Below, piece after piece: positions 32,625-45,654 of a stretch of DNA of 64,000 nucleotides. The stretch lies in contig CAJNDS010002223.1 of the NCBI GenBank assembly GCA_905221605.1, positions 266,567-330,566 on the forward strand, given 5' to 3'. Position 1 is the stretch's first letter; the number at the start of each line of letters is the position of its first letter. A program made the translations under genes and the position numbers. Under the pieces are notes generated by a model. It searched no databases, had not been told where the DNA came from, and saw nothing but the letters and a program-made list of their open reading frames with translations. Source of the stretch: Symbiodinium natans. Taxonomy: Eukaryota; Sar; Dinophyceae; Suessiales; Symbiodiniaceae.

Positions 32625-33265
32625 GCCCCCCATTTGGAAACACCATACTCACATCATGGGCTTCAAGAGTTCATATGCTTTGAGCAAGCTTGCATGGCGT
32701 AAAAAAACCCGGGGAGGGGGTTGCAACAAGCTTGCACGGCTTGAACAAAGCAAAACGGGGCGCTTGTGGTCGCGCAACCCCCCCTCCCATTTGCAAACAC
32801 AATGCTCGCATGATGGGTTTCGAAAAGACTGATATGCTTCAACTTGCACGGCTTAAAAAAGCAGGGGCTTTGACGGGGGGGCGCCCCCCCCGCCCCCCCT
32901 TTGCAAAGACAATGCTCGTGATGTGGTTTTCAAAAACTCGTATGTCTTAAAAAAAGCCCAAGGCGAAGGCTGCTTTGAAGCAAGCTTGCACGGCGTTAAC
33001 AAGGGGAGCGGTTGGGGCCAGATTTGCAACCACAATGCTCGCATGATGGGCTTGAGAAGACTCATATGCTTTGAAGCAAGCTTGCACAGCTGCAAAATGT
33101 GGGGGGGTTGGCGGGGCGCAGCCCACCCATTTGCAAACACAATGCTGGCATGATGGGTTTCAAGAAAGGTTCATATGCTTGGAAGCAAGCTCTTGCACGG
33201 CTTGAAGAAGCCGCCGCCCCCCTTTGCACAATGCTGGCAAGATCAGTTTCAACAAGTTTCATATG
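32625..33265 (+). repeat. Tandem repeat of about 110-125 bp, six diverged copies
   Basis: Each unit holds 'ATTTGCAAACACAATGCTCG', then CATGATGGGTTTC..., then CATATGCTTTGAAGCAAGCTTGCACGG, then a variable C/G-rich spacer. Unit starts fall near 32630, 32800, 32900, 33025, 33130 and 33225. Spacers vary more than cores. Confidence 0.85.
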
Positions 33266-33399
33266 GGAAACTGGCACCCTCAATTCTGAACCCTAACCCC
33301 TCAGACCCTAAGCCCGTTGTATCGAGGGGAGTGAGAAAGACAAAGAAACTACGAAGCAGAAGCCTGAACTGCTGACCCACTCATAGGCTTTGAAACAAG

Positions 33400-33930
33400 C
33401 TTTTCTGTACTTTTGCATTTCTGTATTTCTTTCTTTCAACAGTTCATTCGATTTTTGTTTGCCTGCTCTCTCTCTCTCTCTCTCGTTATTTCTCGAGTTG
33501 TAGTCTCTCTTTATGTATTTCTTTATTTATTTATTTTATTTATTTGTTTTTTTTTCTTTTTCTTTCTTCTTCATTTATTTCGTTCTTCCGTTCTTCCGTT
33601 CTTTCGTTCCTTTTTTTAATTATTTCTTTCTTTCTTTATTTCTTTCTTTCGTTCCTTCCTTCCTTCCTTCTTTGTTTCTTTCTCTCTTCTTCTTCTACCC
33701 ATCGAAGAGGGTCCCCCCCGAGAGAGAACCCCCGGCCACTCCGGTCAGTTATGAAGGCCCCCTTTCTCTCTCTCTCTCTTTCTTTCTCTCTGTCCTTCCT
33801 TCTTTCTTTTTCTTTCTTTCTTCCGTTCTTTGTTTACTTTCTTCTTCTTCTTCTTTTTCTTCTTCTTCTTTTTCTTCTTCTTCTTCTTCTTCTCCTTCTC
33901 CTTCTTCTTCTTCTTCTTCTTCTTCTACTT
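33400..33930 (+). repeat. Pyrimidine-rich region (CTTT, CTTC and CTT repeats)
   Basis: Runs of CTCT, TTTC tetramers and, from about 33840, CTT triplets. A GC-rich island at 33697-33760 interrupts. ORFs are Phe/Ser/Leu-rich products of the repeat. Confidence 0.9.
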
Positions 33931-34179
33931 AGGTTTTGGCCGGACATGAACAAATCCAAAGACCCCAAAAACAGGAAAGGCCCAACAAAATAGGCCCTCC
34001 CCCTAAACCCAAACAAACCCCCAGCGGCCCCAAACCCTAGAGATCGAACACCCCAACCCTAAGCTCCGAACCCTACAAGTAGGGTCAGATAGCCCGAACC
34101 CTCAGCCCCAAACTCTAGCGCCTGAACCCAATAGTCGGAACCCAAGGGCCCGAATCCTAGAGCCCAAACCCGAAGCTCG

Positions 34180-34660
34180 CCCAAGAAACAGTGGCTATTG
34201 ACCGTTTTTGCATCAAGAATGGTGCATCAAGTTCGGTAGCCATGAAATTCGCAGTTTTTGTACCAAGAACGGTGGCCGAGTGGCTGTAAAAATGGTCTCT
34301 GGCCACCGCTCTTGATGCCAAAAAGGTCTTTCGACGCCGTTCTTGATACAAAGAACATCAATAGATTCGTCGTATTGCACTATATCGGTTTGATGGAAAT
34401 GCCGCGAGGCTTGTAGTATTCTTTCGTATATGGAATTACTGCACTATACTGGACTCCACTATACTATGGCTTGATGCAAATCGGACAATCAGGAGCGTCC
34501 TTGATGCAAACACGGTTAATGGCCAGCGTTCTTGGTGCAAAAAAGCATTAACACTGGTGCAATATAATCATTTTCGCATGAACACTGGTGGACATCCACC
34601 GTTTTTGCATTTACCCTGGCGCAGATTGACCGCTTTTGCATGAACAACGGTGGGCACATT
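34180..34660. repeat. Degenerate palindromic repeat around TTCTTGATGCAAAAACGGT
   Basis: Variants such as ACCGTTTTTGCATCAAGAATGG, CAGTTTTTGTACCAAGAACGG, CGTTCTTGATACAAAGAAC and CACCGTTTTTGCAT recur about ten times, in both orientations, with about 20-60 bp between them. Ordinary repeats are not alternating-orientation, so this may fold or be a protein-binding array. Confidence 0.55.
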
Positions 34661-34820
34661 GACAGTTCTTGCATTATCCGTTACATACATAGGAGAGGGA
34701 GGGTTTAAGGCTAACCCAGCAGGCATTCTTGCGATGCAGGAGCTGGTGAGGAAGATGAAGCAGTGGCAGTGGTACAACCTGCTGGTGCAGACACGGACCA
34801 TTGGCCAAAGGGTAACGGCT

Positions 34821-35224
34821 TCACGTACCACGGAGACCGAAGCTGCAACTCGACTGGCCTAGTCCGATGGGCGATGGCCTCGGCTTGAAGCTGTCTTGCC
34901 GAAGCAAGTCACGAATTTCTGCATCAACTGTACGGCAGACATGCAGGCAACCAGCCCTAGGCCCTGGATGAACTTGACAGACCCTTGCCTCAACACGCCT
35001 GGGATGGCTACGAGAAGTAACTTGGTGGCGTTGCATTGTTTCGTTGCCTGGCTGCCTTCGCCTGACTCAGACTCGGACTGGCCTGGTGAGTAGTAGAAAT
35101 GCACACAATTGAAGAGAACAAACCAATCGAAGAAGCGAAACAGCGAACCGAAAGCAGGCTTCGACCTGTCCCATGACCGCGAATAGTTGAAATCCGGAAT
35201 CAAGAGTGCCCCTGACAAGGACAA
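34821..35224 (-). CDS. Possible two-exon gene end, unknown
   Basis: Block 35094-35030 (QSESESGEGSQATKQCNATK) starts after a CACCAG|G acceptor. Block about 34945-34821 (TVDAEIRDLLRQDSFKPRPS..., then ...SCSFGLRGT-stop) lies in another frame. A 121-codon ORF (34859-35224) also spans the region. Texture only. Confidence 0.3.
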
Positions 35225-35562
35225 GGAAGAGAGGCTTACCCATTAAGACCATGTGAAGCAATGATTGCGGGAGGCGAAGCGGTTCTGCACAACCCTTGTT
35301 GCTTGTTCACTCTCGCGTGTACTGGCGCAATGAACCGTGAGCAAGATGGTCACCCAAAATTGATCGCAGATCTGCTCGACACCCGGCCACTCTAGGTCAG
35401 CCTAAGCCAGCCCATCCAAGTGGCGTCGTCGGTGTGAGCCCAGCTGGCCCAGCCCCACCACCTCACTGCAGGCTTGAGTACAATCTGTGTGGAACTGAGA
35501 AATGCCTTGCCGTGTACCCACCTAGATTTGTTTTGCGCGTTCTCGGTGGCTTCGTCGCAGAA

Positions 35563-35998
35563 CTATTAACTATTAACTATTAACTATTAACTATTAACTG
35601 TTAACTGTTAACTGTTAACTGCTAACTGCTAACTGCTAACTGCTAACTGCTAACTGCTAACTGCTAACTGCTAACTGCTAACTCTTAACTCTTAACTCTT
35701 AACTCTTAACTCTTAACTCTTAACTCTTAACTCTTAACTCTTAACTCTTAACTCTTAACTCTTCACTCTTCACTATTCACTATTCACTATTCACTATTAA
35801 CTATTAACTATTAACTATTAACTATTAACTATTAACGATTAACCATTAACCATTAACCATTAACTATTAACTATTAACCATTAACCATTAACCATTAACC
35901 ATTAACTATTAACTATTAACTATTAACTATTAACTATTAACTATTAACTATTAACTATTAACTATTAACTATTAACTATTAACCATTAACTATTAACT
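35563..35998 (+). repeat. TNNTAAC heptamer satellite in homogenised blocks
   Basis: About 62 heptamers. In order the unit is TATTAAC, TGTTAAC (3), TGCTAAC (about 10), TCTTAAC (about 13), TCTTCAC/TATTCAC (about 5), TATTAAC, CATTAAC and TATTAAC/CATTAAC blocks. Each variant is confined to its own block. Confidence 0.95.
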
Positions 35999-36112
35999 CT
36001 CAGGCACCCGGGACTCTGGCGTAACTTGCAGCACGAACCGTCCCTCAACACACTGCATCTACCATCTACCTCCCATTGCAAGCACATATTGCTCTTAAAG
36101 AGAGCCACAAAG

Positions 36113-36801
36113 TCAGGAGCTCGCGAAAGGGCAAGGGCCGTGTAGAGCTTTTTGTGTGAAACGCGAGTTTAAAGAACGTACAATGCGAGAACCAGGACCC
36201 TGCGCGACGTCCTTCGCCCAGCCTCGTGAGGATAGCCGAAGTCCTTGGGTACACTGGCGGCTCCCACTGAGGAAAACTTCAGGGCAGCGGTGCTGGATGC
36301 TCGTTTGGATTATTCGCTGCAACTGGGAAACTTGGAAGAGGCCTTGTGCACTGACGCTCTCTGCAGGGGGATTGGAGGATGGGCCAATTGTCTTGCATGC
36401 CTCATATCCTGACACCAGAGCGGAACACGCGAAGCTATAAAGTGGGTGCAGAGTAGGGCCGTGACGTGCACACGCAGCATCCTCTGCCGAAGGCGGCAAT
36501 TCCTGCGCAGTCAATGAAACTGCTTGCTGGGAACGCAAGCACTGTCTGTCCTTCCGCAACTTGATCACGGTGCTTTCGTCACAAATCACATCTAATCATC
36601 TGTAGATTGCACATGTGCATTGAAAGGCATGTCTACGAGTCTAGAAACAACCACCCCCCTCCCTCTCGCTTCAGTTAGAACGCTATGCAAAACCTTCACC
36701 GCCCTGAAACATGCCGTCAACAGAAGCTCCTTAGCAGCCCGCGAAGGGAGGCCTGGGCACAGCGACGACCCCATGCAACCATGAAGCTTCATGCCATGCA
36801 C
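36113..36801 (-). CDS. Possible gene in two adjacent frames, unknown
   Basis: 36801-36592 (69 codons; SRAAKELLLTACFRAVKVLH...) and 36589-36113 (158 codons; ICDESTVIKLRKDRQCLRSQ...) are protein-like, adjacent and in different frames, so an intron or frameshift would be needed. No family recognised. Confidence 0.35.
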
Positions 36802-38300
36802 TCTCGGTCTTGTTAATCAACGAGCAAACTGCCACATGTAAACACCAGCATGCAATGCTGCTAGTTGCCCTGTCTCTTGCCATCTCGTGCCATCTCCTGC
36901 CAGTGGCCAAGCTGCTGGTTGCCGCTGCCGCTGCCGCTGGACCACAAGCTTCCTGCGCCTCCTGGCCAACTGTGGACTTCAGATCAAGTTTTCAACCTCT
37001 GACCGATACAGCATGCCGTGAAGATAGGTTCGCGCGCTTGGCCTGACCCTCTGCATCTGGCTGCGCTGCGGATGCTGTTGACACAGCTGCCGAATCAGCA
37101 CCTTCGATGTTTGAACAAAACAATCCGACACCCCCCCTTTGCAAGCAAGTCCCCTGGAAAACTCTGCGCACACCAAACCCCCTTGCGAAACAATCCCCAA
37201 CTTCCAAAGAAGGCTCCTCAGCCCTGCCAGAGTCATGCAACTCACCGCAGAGCATTCGGGCACCCTCCCGGTGCGCAAAAATGACACCATGTTCACGACT
37301 CGAACTTGTGCCAGTGGCCAAGTGGCCGGTTGTTGGCTCGCCGGTTGTTAACTCTGAGTCAGCTTCCCGCAGCTCCTGCCAACCGCTCAGTTGTGGGTGT
37401 CCGCTCTTTGCACAGGAATGTGTTCAAAGAACACTCCCAAGACATATTAATACTGTACAATGACCAACAGCAAGATTGCAAAACGTCAAACCGCTGCCAG
37501 ACTTGCAAGGTCTTTCTACTGTCCTGTCATGACAGCCTTGGAGGCACCTGAAGTTTGTGTCACGGCTTCTGCCTAACATGTTGCAGCTGGCCTCGCTAAG
37601 CCAACTTGTGGCAAATTCGACTAGTAGAGTGCGCAGGGTCGAAAAGCTACGAACCACAATGCAAGTAGGTACAAGCCCCCAAGCTCGAAGTGCGCCTGGT
37701 CCACAGGTGCTGCGACCAACACTTCATCGAGCGCATCATGGGGGGGAAACGGAAGCATCGTATGGCAACATGCTGCCTGCCTCAGACTAGCTTGTCAGAC
37801 GAGCCGGAAGACTGCGAGCACTTCCTTGAATCCCACGCTTTGATTTGAAAGCTGGCATGACGGGAACGCCAGCTTCCACTCCCAGTTTGTCATCAGTTTC
37901 CGACCCGGTCGACCAGGCTACGTAGAGTACATGTCGTCAGCTCTGAACTCGAGACTATTCAACGTTTGGGATCAGCAACGCACTTGGGCACAACATTCAG
38001 GCTCATATTCAGTCCATTGCTCTAGCTACTACATGCTACTGCTACTGCGAAGAAAACTACCAATACTGGTACCAGTACTGGACGATATTACTGTTCAAAG
38101 GGTGGAACGTCTACTGTTTATCGAGATGGGGAGCGTCCAGCATCTGGCAGTTTGGGATGGAGCGGCAGCCAGCCAGGCAAGCAAAACAGAAGCGGTTGGG
38201 ACGTTTCACTTCCGAAAGACAAAACGGCTACTGTGCTGCTGACGCGGTCAAGTGGCGCCATTGCCATAAAAAAAGAACGTCCATCTAAAACACAGCCTAC
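36802..38300. other. Unassigned; small ORF with signal-peptide-like start
   Basis: + strand ORF 36810-37046 contains MLLVALSLAISCHLLPVAKL followed by an Ala run, which resembles a signal peptide. The complementary strand (36992-37321) is open too. Nothing else recognised. Confidence 0.25.
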
Positions 38301-38957
38301 ATGCAGTTCATTCAAAATGAGAGCTGGTCCAACATGCACCCTCAGAGCTGGCCAAGCACAGCGATCCGTCGGGTTTTGTTACACCAAGCCATACAGTCGT
38401 TTGAAACCCACTGCGTCACCCTCCAACCAATGTCGCTGGATCGACAAGACTCGAGGCGCCAATATGTCCTTTCTCGCTACATCCTCGAGGCCACTTGTGA
38501 GATGCGTTGGAACAGTGAGTTCTATGCGCAACACGCCAGCAGTTCTTTTGTTGTCGGTGCCTTGAAGCCCTTGAATTGCCACGCCAGCGTGGTGCTTTCT
38601 GCCGATGTCTGGCTGTTGGTTTTCTGCTTCTTTCGTGGATGCGACCTCAAAAAACACAGAACCAACAAAGAGCGGGACAAATTTAAACATGGGATCCTCG
38701 TGCGCTCATTTCTTGAACAAGTCGATGCAGAATCCAGCGTTCCGATATTCAGAAAACCGCCCATGGTCTTCAATGGAGCTCGAGATGCAAAGCTGATCCG
38801 CTTCGCAAAATGCGACGACATGAAAACGCTCCTCATAGTGCACTCAATCACATCCATATACTGCCATGAAAATAAATGGATCGCAACGAACGCACAGCAA
38901 ACGTCCGCCTGTCTTGACCATTCCCACATCTTGTCGCCTCCTCAAGGCACCAGATAG
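38301..38957 (+). CDS. 218-codon ORF, unknown
   Basis: One of the longest ORFs outside repeats (starts MQFIQNESWSNMHPQSWPST). No motif or membrane segment that I can name. The minus strand also carries a 135-codon ORF (38522-38929). At this length chance is possible in 64 kb. Confidence 0.3.
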   Translation: MQFIQNESWSNMHPQSWPSTAIRRVLLHQAIQSFETHCVTLQPMSLDRQDSRRQYVLSRYILEATCEMRWNSEFYAQHASSSFVVGALKPLNCHASVVLSADVWLLVFCFFRGCDLKKHRTNKERDKFKHGILVRSFLEQVDAESSVPIFRKPPMVFNGARDAKLIRFAKCDDMKTLLIVHSITSIYCHENKWIATNAQQTSACLDHSHILSPPQGTR

Positions 38958-39327
38958 GGGTCAAGCGCGTTCGCTCGTCAGCCATGGCCACATTGTAAAG
39001 CGGCCAACAAAAAATCCAGCAACTCAGCCAGATGCCAGTCCGTCCAATGGCGAGATCAAGCGCGCAGTCAAAACATATAGACAAACGAAACGAAGCACCA
39101 AGAATTACCAGTCATCGCCATCAGTTCCATTGTCACCTCATCTCACCAACCGCAGTTCTTTGCCCGCAGCATCACGGCCAGCGTAGCGAAGCCGGGCCCT
39201 CTCCGACTCATCTGCAAGACCTAAGCACCCACAAGGGCTTGAAGGGCAGGCATTTGCTCCAAATAAGTTTTGGCAGACCACCAGAGCGTGTTCTGCAAGT
39301 CCCAGATCAAACCCTGCCCTCCACCAA

Positions 39328-39597
39328 TTGCGAGAATCGCTTTACAGCGCTGTCCACTTCGCCCTTCTTGAATTGCTCGTCCATGGGGGGTCAGCCAAGC
39401 CTGCAAGTACTGTGGCTGCCGCTGCCAGCGGCATGTTCAGCTATCGGCAAGAGATCCTTTGGCTTCCTTTGCCTCTCAAACAGTTGCCCAGCGCCAGCTT
39501 TCGGGACTTTTGGCCTTATCCTGCCAGTCACCCAATAACTACCGACAGGGAGCCGTCCCACGGGCACAAGTTTGATGCGAAGCTAAAAAGACCTTGA
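39328..39597 (+). CDS. 89-codon ORF, unknown
   Basis: Starts MRESLYSAVHFALLELLVHG and ends ...KFDAKLKRP-stop. Moderately protein-like, no family. It overlaps a 168-codon ORF (39032-39538) in another frame. Confidence 0.25.
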   Translation: MRESLYSAVHFALLELLVHGGSAKPASTVAAAASGMFSYRQEILWLPLPLKQLPSASFRDFWPYPASHPITTDREPSHGHKFDAKLKRP

Positions 39598-40049
39598 ACT
39601 TGAAATAACCACCCTCAGCAGTGGCACAGGCCGTTTTCCCTCCACAATCTGGCAGTTCCGACGCCTGCTTAGCGGCTCCGCCTGTCCCTGAAAAATGATG
39701 CAAAAAAAAAACCCTCGTTTCTGGTGTTTTTGTATTTTTTAAAATCAGGATGGTCGCAGGTTTTCGTGCAGTTTGTCTTTCTGTGCCACCAGCGGGCTTT
39801 CTTAAAAAACATGGTGAGCTGAGCCGCGCCACTCACTGGTGATAAACAACCCATTCGTTGGGACCGAGTCCATGCGACGCACCTAAACACTGACCTGCAA
39901 AAGGCTTTGAAAGGACGACTTGCAGCAGAAACCCCAGCTCAGTTTGCCAAGTGTTCTCGCCTGCCAGCCAAACTTGAAGGCGCCCCTAGCCCGGGCGAGG
40001 GGCTCTTGTCCAGTCAATGGACAAGTGTCAGGCAGCGTAGCGGGACAAC

Positions 40050-40747
<698 letters not shown>

Positions 40748-41058
40748 TTTTCATTCCAATCGCAGCCGGTCTCTCAGCTTAGCGTCAGGTACGTGGCAGC
40801 GCATTGCACCGGTGCTTCAAGAGCACTAGAACCACATGGGCAAGTCCCGCTACGAATAGCTGCAAACTTGCGGCCTACTCAACTTGTCAAGAGAATGGTG
40901 CACCAGTGCACCCTTCACTCGATCAGAAGAGTGCAAAATCAGATAAGTAGAAAGCGAAAACGTAAAACATGAAAACAGGTCGTAGAGCTATCGACATCGC
41001 TACAGCCATCTGTTATGGCATCTTGCATTCATCATGGTGTTTCTCTGTACAAAGTGCA

Positions 41059-41225
41059 GTCCTGAGAACTGCTGTGGCCCCAGGAGGGCACACTGAGGAC
41101 CACGCACAGCACCCTGTAGTCCTATGAACTGCAAGTGGCCCCAAGAGGGCGCACTGAGGACCACGTTCAGCGCCCTGTAGTCCTGTGAACTGCAAGTGGC
41201 CCTTGGAGGGCACACTGGGGGCCGT
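41059..41225 (+). repeat. 60-bp tandem repeat, three copies
   Basis: GTCCTGAGAACTGC... begins at 41059, 41119 and 41180. Each copy contains GTGGCCCC(A)GGAGGGCACACTGAGGACCACG with a few differences. Confidence 0.9.
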
Positions 41226-41794
41226 GTAGTTCAGTACCCAAGAAAGGTCTGGCCGCAGAGCATCGCCAGAACACAGCTTTCTCGCACTTACTAACTGTGA
41301 CCGGAAGGACGTAACGTCAAAACCCAGACCACATCTCGAAGCATACGTGGGGCCGGGGCCCAGTGCGGGCCATCCCATCCGAGGATAGGGTAAGTTGCCG
41401 CCGCCGGCAGTCGGTCAGCATTCGGGACAAGGCAGCGATGATCTGCAGCTACACACTCCTCGGGTATCTTGATAAAACTAGAGGTTCACAGGCACAAGGG
41501 CTGCGCGTGGCAATGTCGAGTAGCTCTATTGCAAGCTGGCATAAAGGATCTCTTGACACATCGGTTCCACTTGTGAGTAGGTCCCTGCTTCCCATCTGTG
41601 ACCTGAACTCCGTTTAGCTTCGGCACCTGAAGTCGTCGCTGATAGGCAAGGGAGTTGCCTTCCCCAGCTCCAACGGAAAGAGCTGGAACCCTCACACTGT
41701 GGGACACCTGACAAAGCAAGTAGAGTCGTCAGTCGGCATCCCACCCCGGACTTGGGACCGGGCCGGCTATCTATAAGGAGGTGTGGCACTATGC

Positions 41795-42320
41795 GCTCAA
41801 TGGGGCGGCCTGACGGCGCGCGCCCAGGAGGAATGCGGGTGGCAGCCACGTCATGCTTGCGCCAGCTGCAGGAAAAGTTGCGCCAACTCCTGATCGCTGG
41901 TAGCCACGCACTTGCAATACTGCCGCGTTGGCAGGCCAGGGCCAAAGGCACACAGTCGACCGATGCGCCCTTTGTTGGGGCCAAGAGGCACCCAGCTGAC
42001 GAGCGTGCTCTCAATGGGGCGGCCTGACGGCGCGCACCCAGGAGGGATGCAGGCGGCATCGACCTCTTGCTTGCACCAACTGCAGGAAAAGTTGCGCCAA
42101 CTCCTAGCTGCTGGTAAACTTGGTAAACACGCACTTGCAACACCAACTGCAGGAAAAGTTGCGCCAACTCCTAGCTGCTGGTAAACTTGGTAAACACGCA
42201 CTTGCAACGGGGCTGGCTTCAGACTGACGCGTTGGCAAGCCAGGGGCAAAGGCTTTCAGTCGACCACGCGCCCTTTGTTGGGGCCAAAAGGCACCCAGCT
42301 GGCGAGCGTCAACAGTAGCG
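41795..42320 (+). repeat. Nested direct repeats (about 213 bp and about 66 bp units)
   Basis: TCAATGGGGCGGCCTGACGG occurs at about 41799 and 42012. Within the second copy CACCAACTGCAGGAAAAGTT... is duplicated head to tail (about 42075 and 42141) without visible change. GCGCCCTTTGTTGGGGCCA recurs at about 41966 and 42269. This is a recent tandem duplication inside an older one. Confidence 0.9.
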
Positions 42321-42448
42321 CTAGTGCGGCTCGCTGCACTATAGGACTGTGATCATCACGTTTCGGAGCCGGACTCCACCGCAAGGTTCGCTCCATGGCA
42401 TAGATGCAACATCTCCACAACGCTGCTAGGACAGCTGAGCCGGAGTGC

Positions 42449-42484
42449 TTACTACTACTACTACTACTACCACCACTACTACTG

Positions 42485-42530
<46 letters not shown>

Positions 42531-42560
42531 CACTACTACTACTACTAGTACTACTACCAT

Positions 42561-42642
<82 letters not shown>

Positions 42643-42667
42643 GCTACTACTACTACTACTACTACTA

Positions 42668-42738
<71 letters not shown>
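42449..42738 (+). repeat. (CTA)n array
   Basis: About 95 CTA triplets with rare CCA, GTA and ATA changes. Confidence 0.98.
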
Positions 42739-43084
42739 GGGGTATTGCGCGTATTTGACGCTGTGTCATCCTTCATTTTCCATGTTTTCCCATGTTCTTC
42801 CAGAGACGAAAACACTGCTATTTGCAGTGTTTTCTGCTCATGCATTGAATGCTATGCCACACTCCGCCAATTCCCAACGGCGACGCCCATGAGGGCCTTT
42901 CGATTTTTTGTGAGGGTCTTCGGTTTCCCATGAGGGCCTTTGATTTCCCATGAGGGCCTTGCCCCAATAATTTGTGATTAAAATTGGCTTTGGCTTGGCT
43001 TGGCTTGGGGGGGTGGGGGGGGCTTGGGGCTGGGGGGGGGGGTTACCTGGGGTTTTGGGTTTAAGGCTATAGGATTCAAGCTTC

Positions 43085-43425
43085 GGGATTTCTGGTTTTC
43101 GGTTTCAGGGTAGACGAGTTTTGAGCTTGCACTTGAAGCTTCGGGGTTTGGGGTTTAGGGCTTAAGGGTACACGGCTTTTGGGCCTCCACTTGAAGCTTC
43201 GGGGTTTAGGGTTTAAGGGTCCAGGAAATTTGGGCTTCCACTTGAAGCTTCGGGTTTTGGGTTTTAGGCCTTAAGGGTACCGGAGTTTTGGACTTGCACT
43301 TGAAGCTTCGGGGTTTGGGGTTTAGGGCTTCAGGGTCCAGGAATTTTGGGCCTCCACTTGAAGCTTCGGGGTTTGGGGTTTAGGGTCCAGGAAATTTGGG
43401 CCTCCACTTGAAGCTTCGGCCTTTG
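43085..43425 (+). repeat. Minisatellite of about 57 bp containing CACTTGAAGCTTCGGGGTTT
   Basis: Six copies at about 51-60 bp spacing (starts near 43130, 43188, 43240, 43300, 43356 and 43410). Each copy contains a degenerate TTTGGGGTTTAGGG pair, so it is a compound of telomere-like heptamers and another unit. Confidence 0.85.
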
Positions 43426-43621
43426 GCACTTTTTCCTGAAGCTCCCGGATGAGCCTACCTGCATAGGTAGTGCAAGTCTCCAGCCGGTGGCCCGGCTGCC
43501 CACACACACGGCATCTATGTCTGTGCTGCTTCGGCATGGCTTTCCTTTCGCATTCGAGCATGGAAACAAGCGAAGACAAGTCCGAGATTGCAGCCTTGAC
43601 CTTACAAGACAGGAAATTCAT
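43425..43621 (-). CDS. CCHC zinc-knuckle exon
   Basis: The minus strand reads MNFLSCKVKAAISDLSSLVS..., then RHRCRVCGQPGHRLETC, then AGRLIRELQEKVPKAEASS. The C-x2-C-x4-H-x4-C spacing is exact for a CCHC knuckle, which binds single-stranded nucleic acid in retroelement Gag, MULE-type transposase-associated and RNA-processing proteins. Downstream the frame runs into the 57-bp minisatellite (GGPNFLDPKPQTPKLQ), so the exon probably ends near 43425. It may be part of a transposon protein or a host gene; the rest is not visible. Confidence 0.5.
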
Positions 43622-43721
43622 GTAATTGGCGTCGTCGTTGGGAAATGAGCACTCTGCCCAAGAACGCTGGTTTTACCGATGGAAAAGGCACTTCGGACGC
43701 AGACGGACGCGGCGTCAAATA

Positions 43722-43821
43722 NNNNNNNNNNNNNNNNNNNNNNNNNNNNNNNNNNNNNNNNNNNNNNNNNNNNNNNNNNNNNNNNNNNNNNNNNNNNNNN
43801 NNNNNNNNNNNNNNNNNNNNN
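43722..43821. other. Assembly gap, 100 N
   Basis: Exactly 100 N, the usual placeholder for a gap of unknown size. It abuts a CTA array, so the true array may be longer. Confidence 0.99.
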
Positions 43822-44769
<948 letters not shown>

Positions 44770-45654
44770 TTTTTTGGTTTTGGAGCGAACAAGCGTTGCC
44801 TGTTGGGTGAAACTGAGGTTGGTGCTTCTACCTTTTTGCAGCTCAGCTGGAGCCGTCTGGATTTTGCACCAACTATTGATGTACCGCCACTGAAGGAGAT
44901 AACGGTCTCGAGAACATGACATCTTGGTTGACCGTGAAATAGGATGAAAGAAAAGAAGAAGAAGTAGCAGTAGTAGAAGCAGCAGCAGAAGTCGGACTAG
45001 GAGTAGTGGTAGTAGGCAAAAAATACAAGTAGCAAGGGTTGCCAGGTGATGCAAGAAGTATGACTTCCGCGCAGTGGCAGGCCTGAGAAAAACATGCCAC
45101 TCTTACTGCAGGCAGCCCCTGTTGAATGCGTGCTTCCTTCACTCTCTTATTGACCTATCGTTGGCCGTGTTACATCTCTTGATTCACTGCTTCTACTTCT
45201 ACTTCTACTGCTACTTCTTCGACTACTACTACTGCTGCTACTGCTACTGCTACTGCGACTGCCTTGGAACAGAAACGAAACACGAGACTTGAGACCACTT
45301 GGAAGCTGCATGCCGGAAAAGAGCAAAGCTGCATTGCGTGCTCTAAAGCAAAATTGGAGTAATTTTTTTGAAAAAAAAAAACCAAAACAAATTCTTTAAA
45401 ATCGTCTTCTTGCGGTTTCCAAAAATGGTGCCGCGTTTTGAGGGGAAACTGAAGGGAAGCTTTGACGGAAGAGGCTCAAATTTAATGCCATTAGTTTTCT
45501 GCACTTAAGGCAGGATTGTCCTGCTTGATCCGAGAGGCTATTCAGATAACACATTATGCAATGTTTTCAACAAGCGCTTTCATAGAAAAACAGAAGCCAA
45601 TGGAAATAAATTTACTGGACACACAAAACATTGGTTGGATGTTGGTTGTGGTGT
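44770..45654. other. Unassigned
   Basis: A + strand piece after TTTTTGCAG|C (44840-44918: LSWSRLDFAPTIDVPPLKEI..., stop) could be a terminal exon. Short (CTA/CTT) triplet runs lie at 44950-45010 and 45195-45260. Nothing else recognised. Confidence 0.25.

Noticed and set aside
32625-33265. CRISPR-like array
   Set aside because: Units are over 100 bp with diverged cores and C/G-rich spacers in a eukaryotic context; no repeat-spacer regularity and no cas genes.
34231-34245. Possible spliced-leader relic (GGTAGCCAT)
   Set aside because: Only nine bases resemble the dinoflagellate leader and the TTTTGGCTCAAG part is absent; I found no copy of it anywhere in the window.
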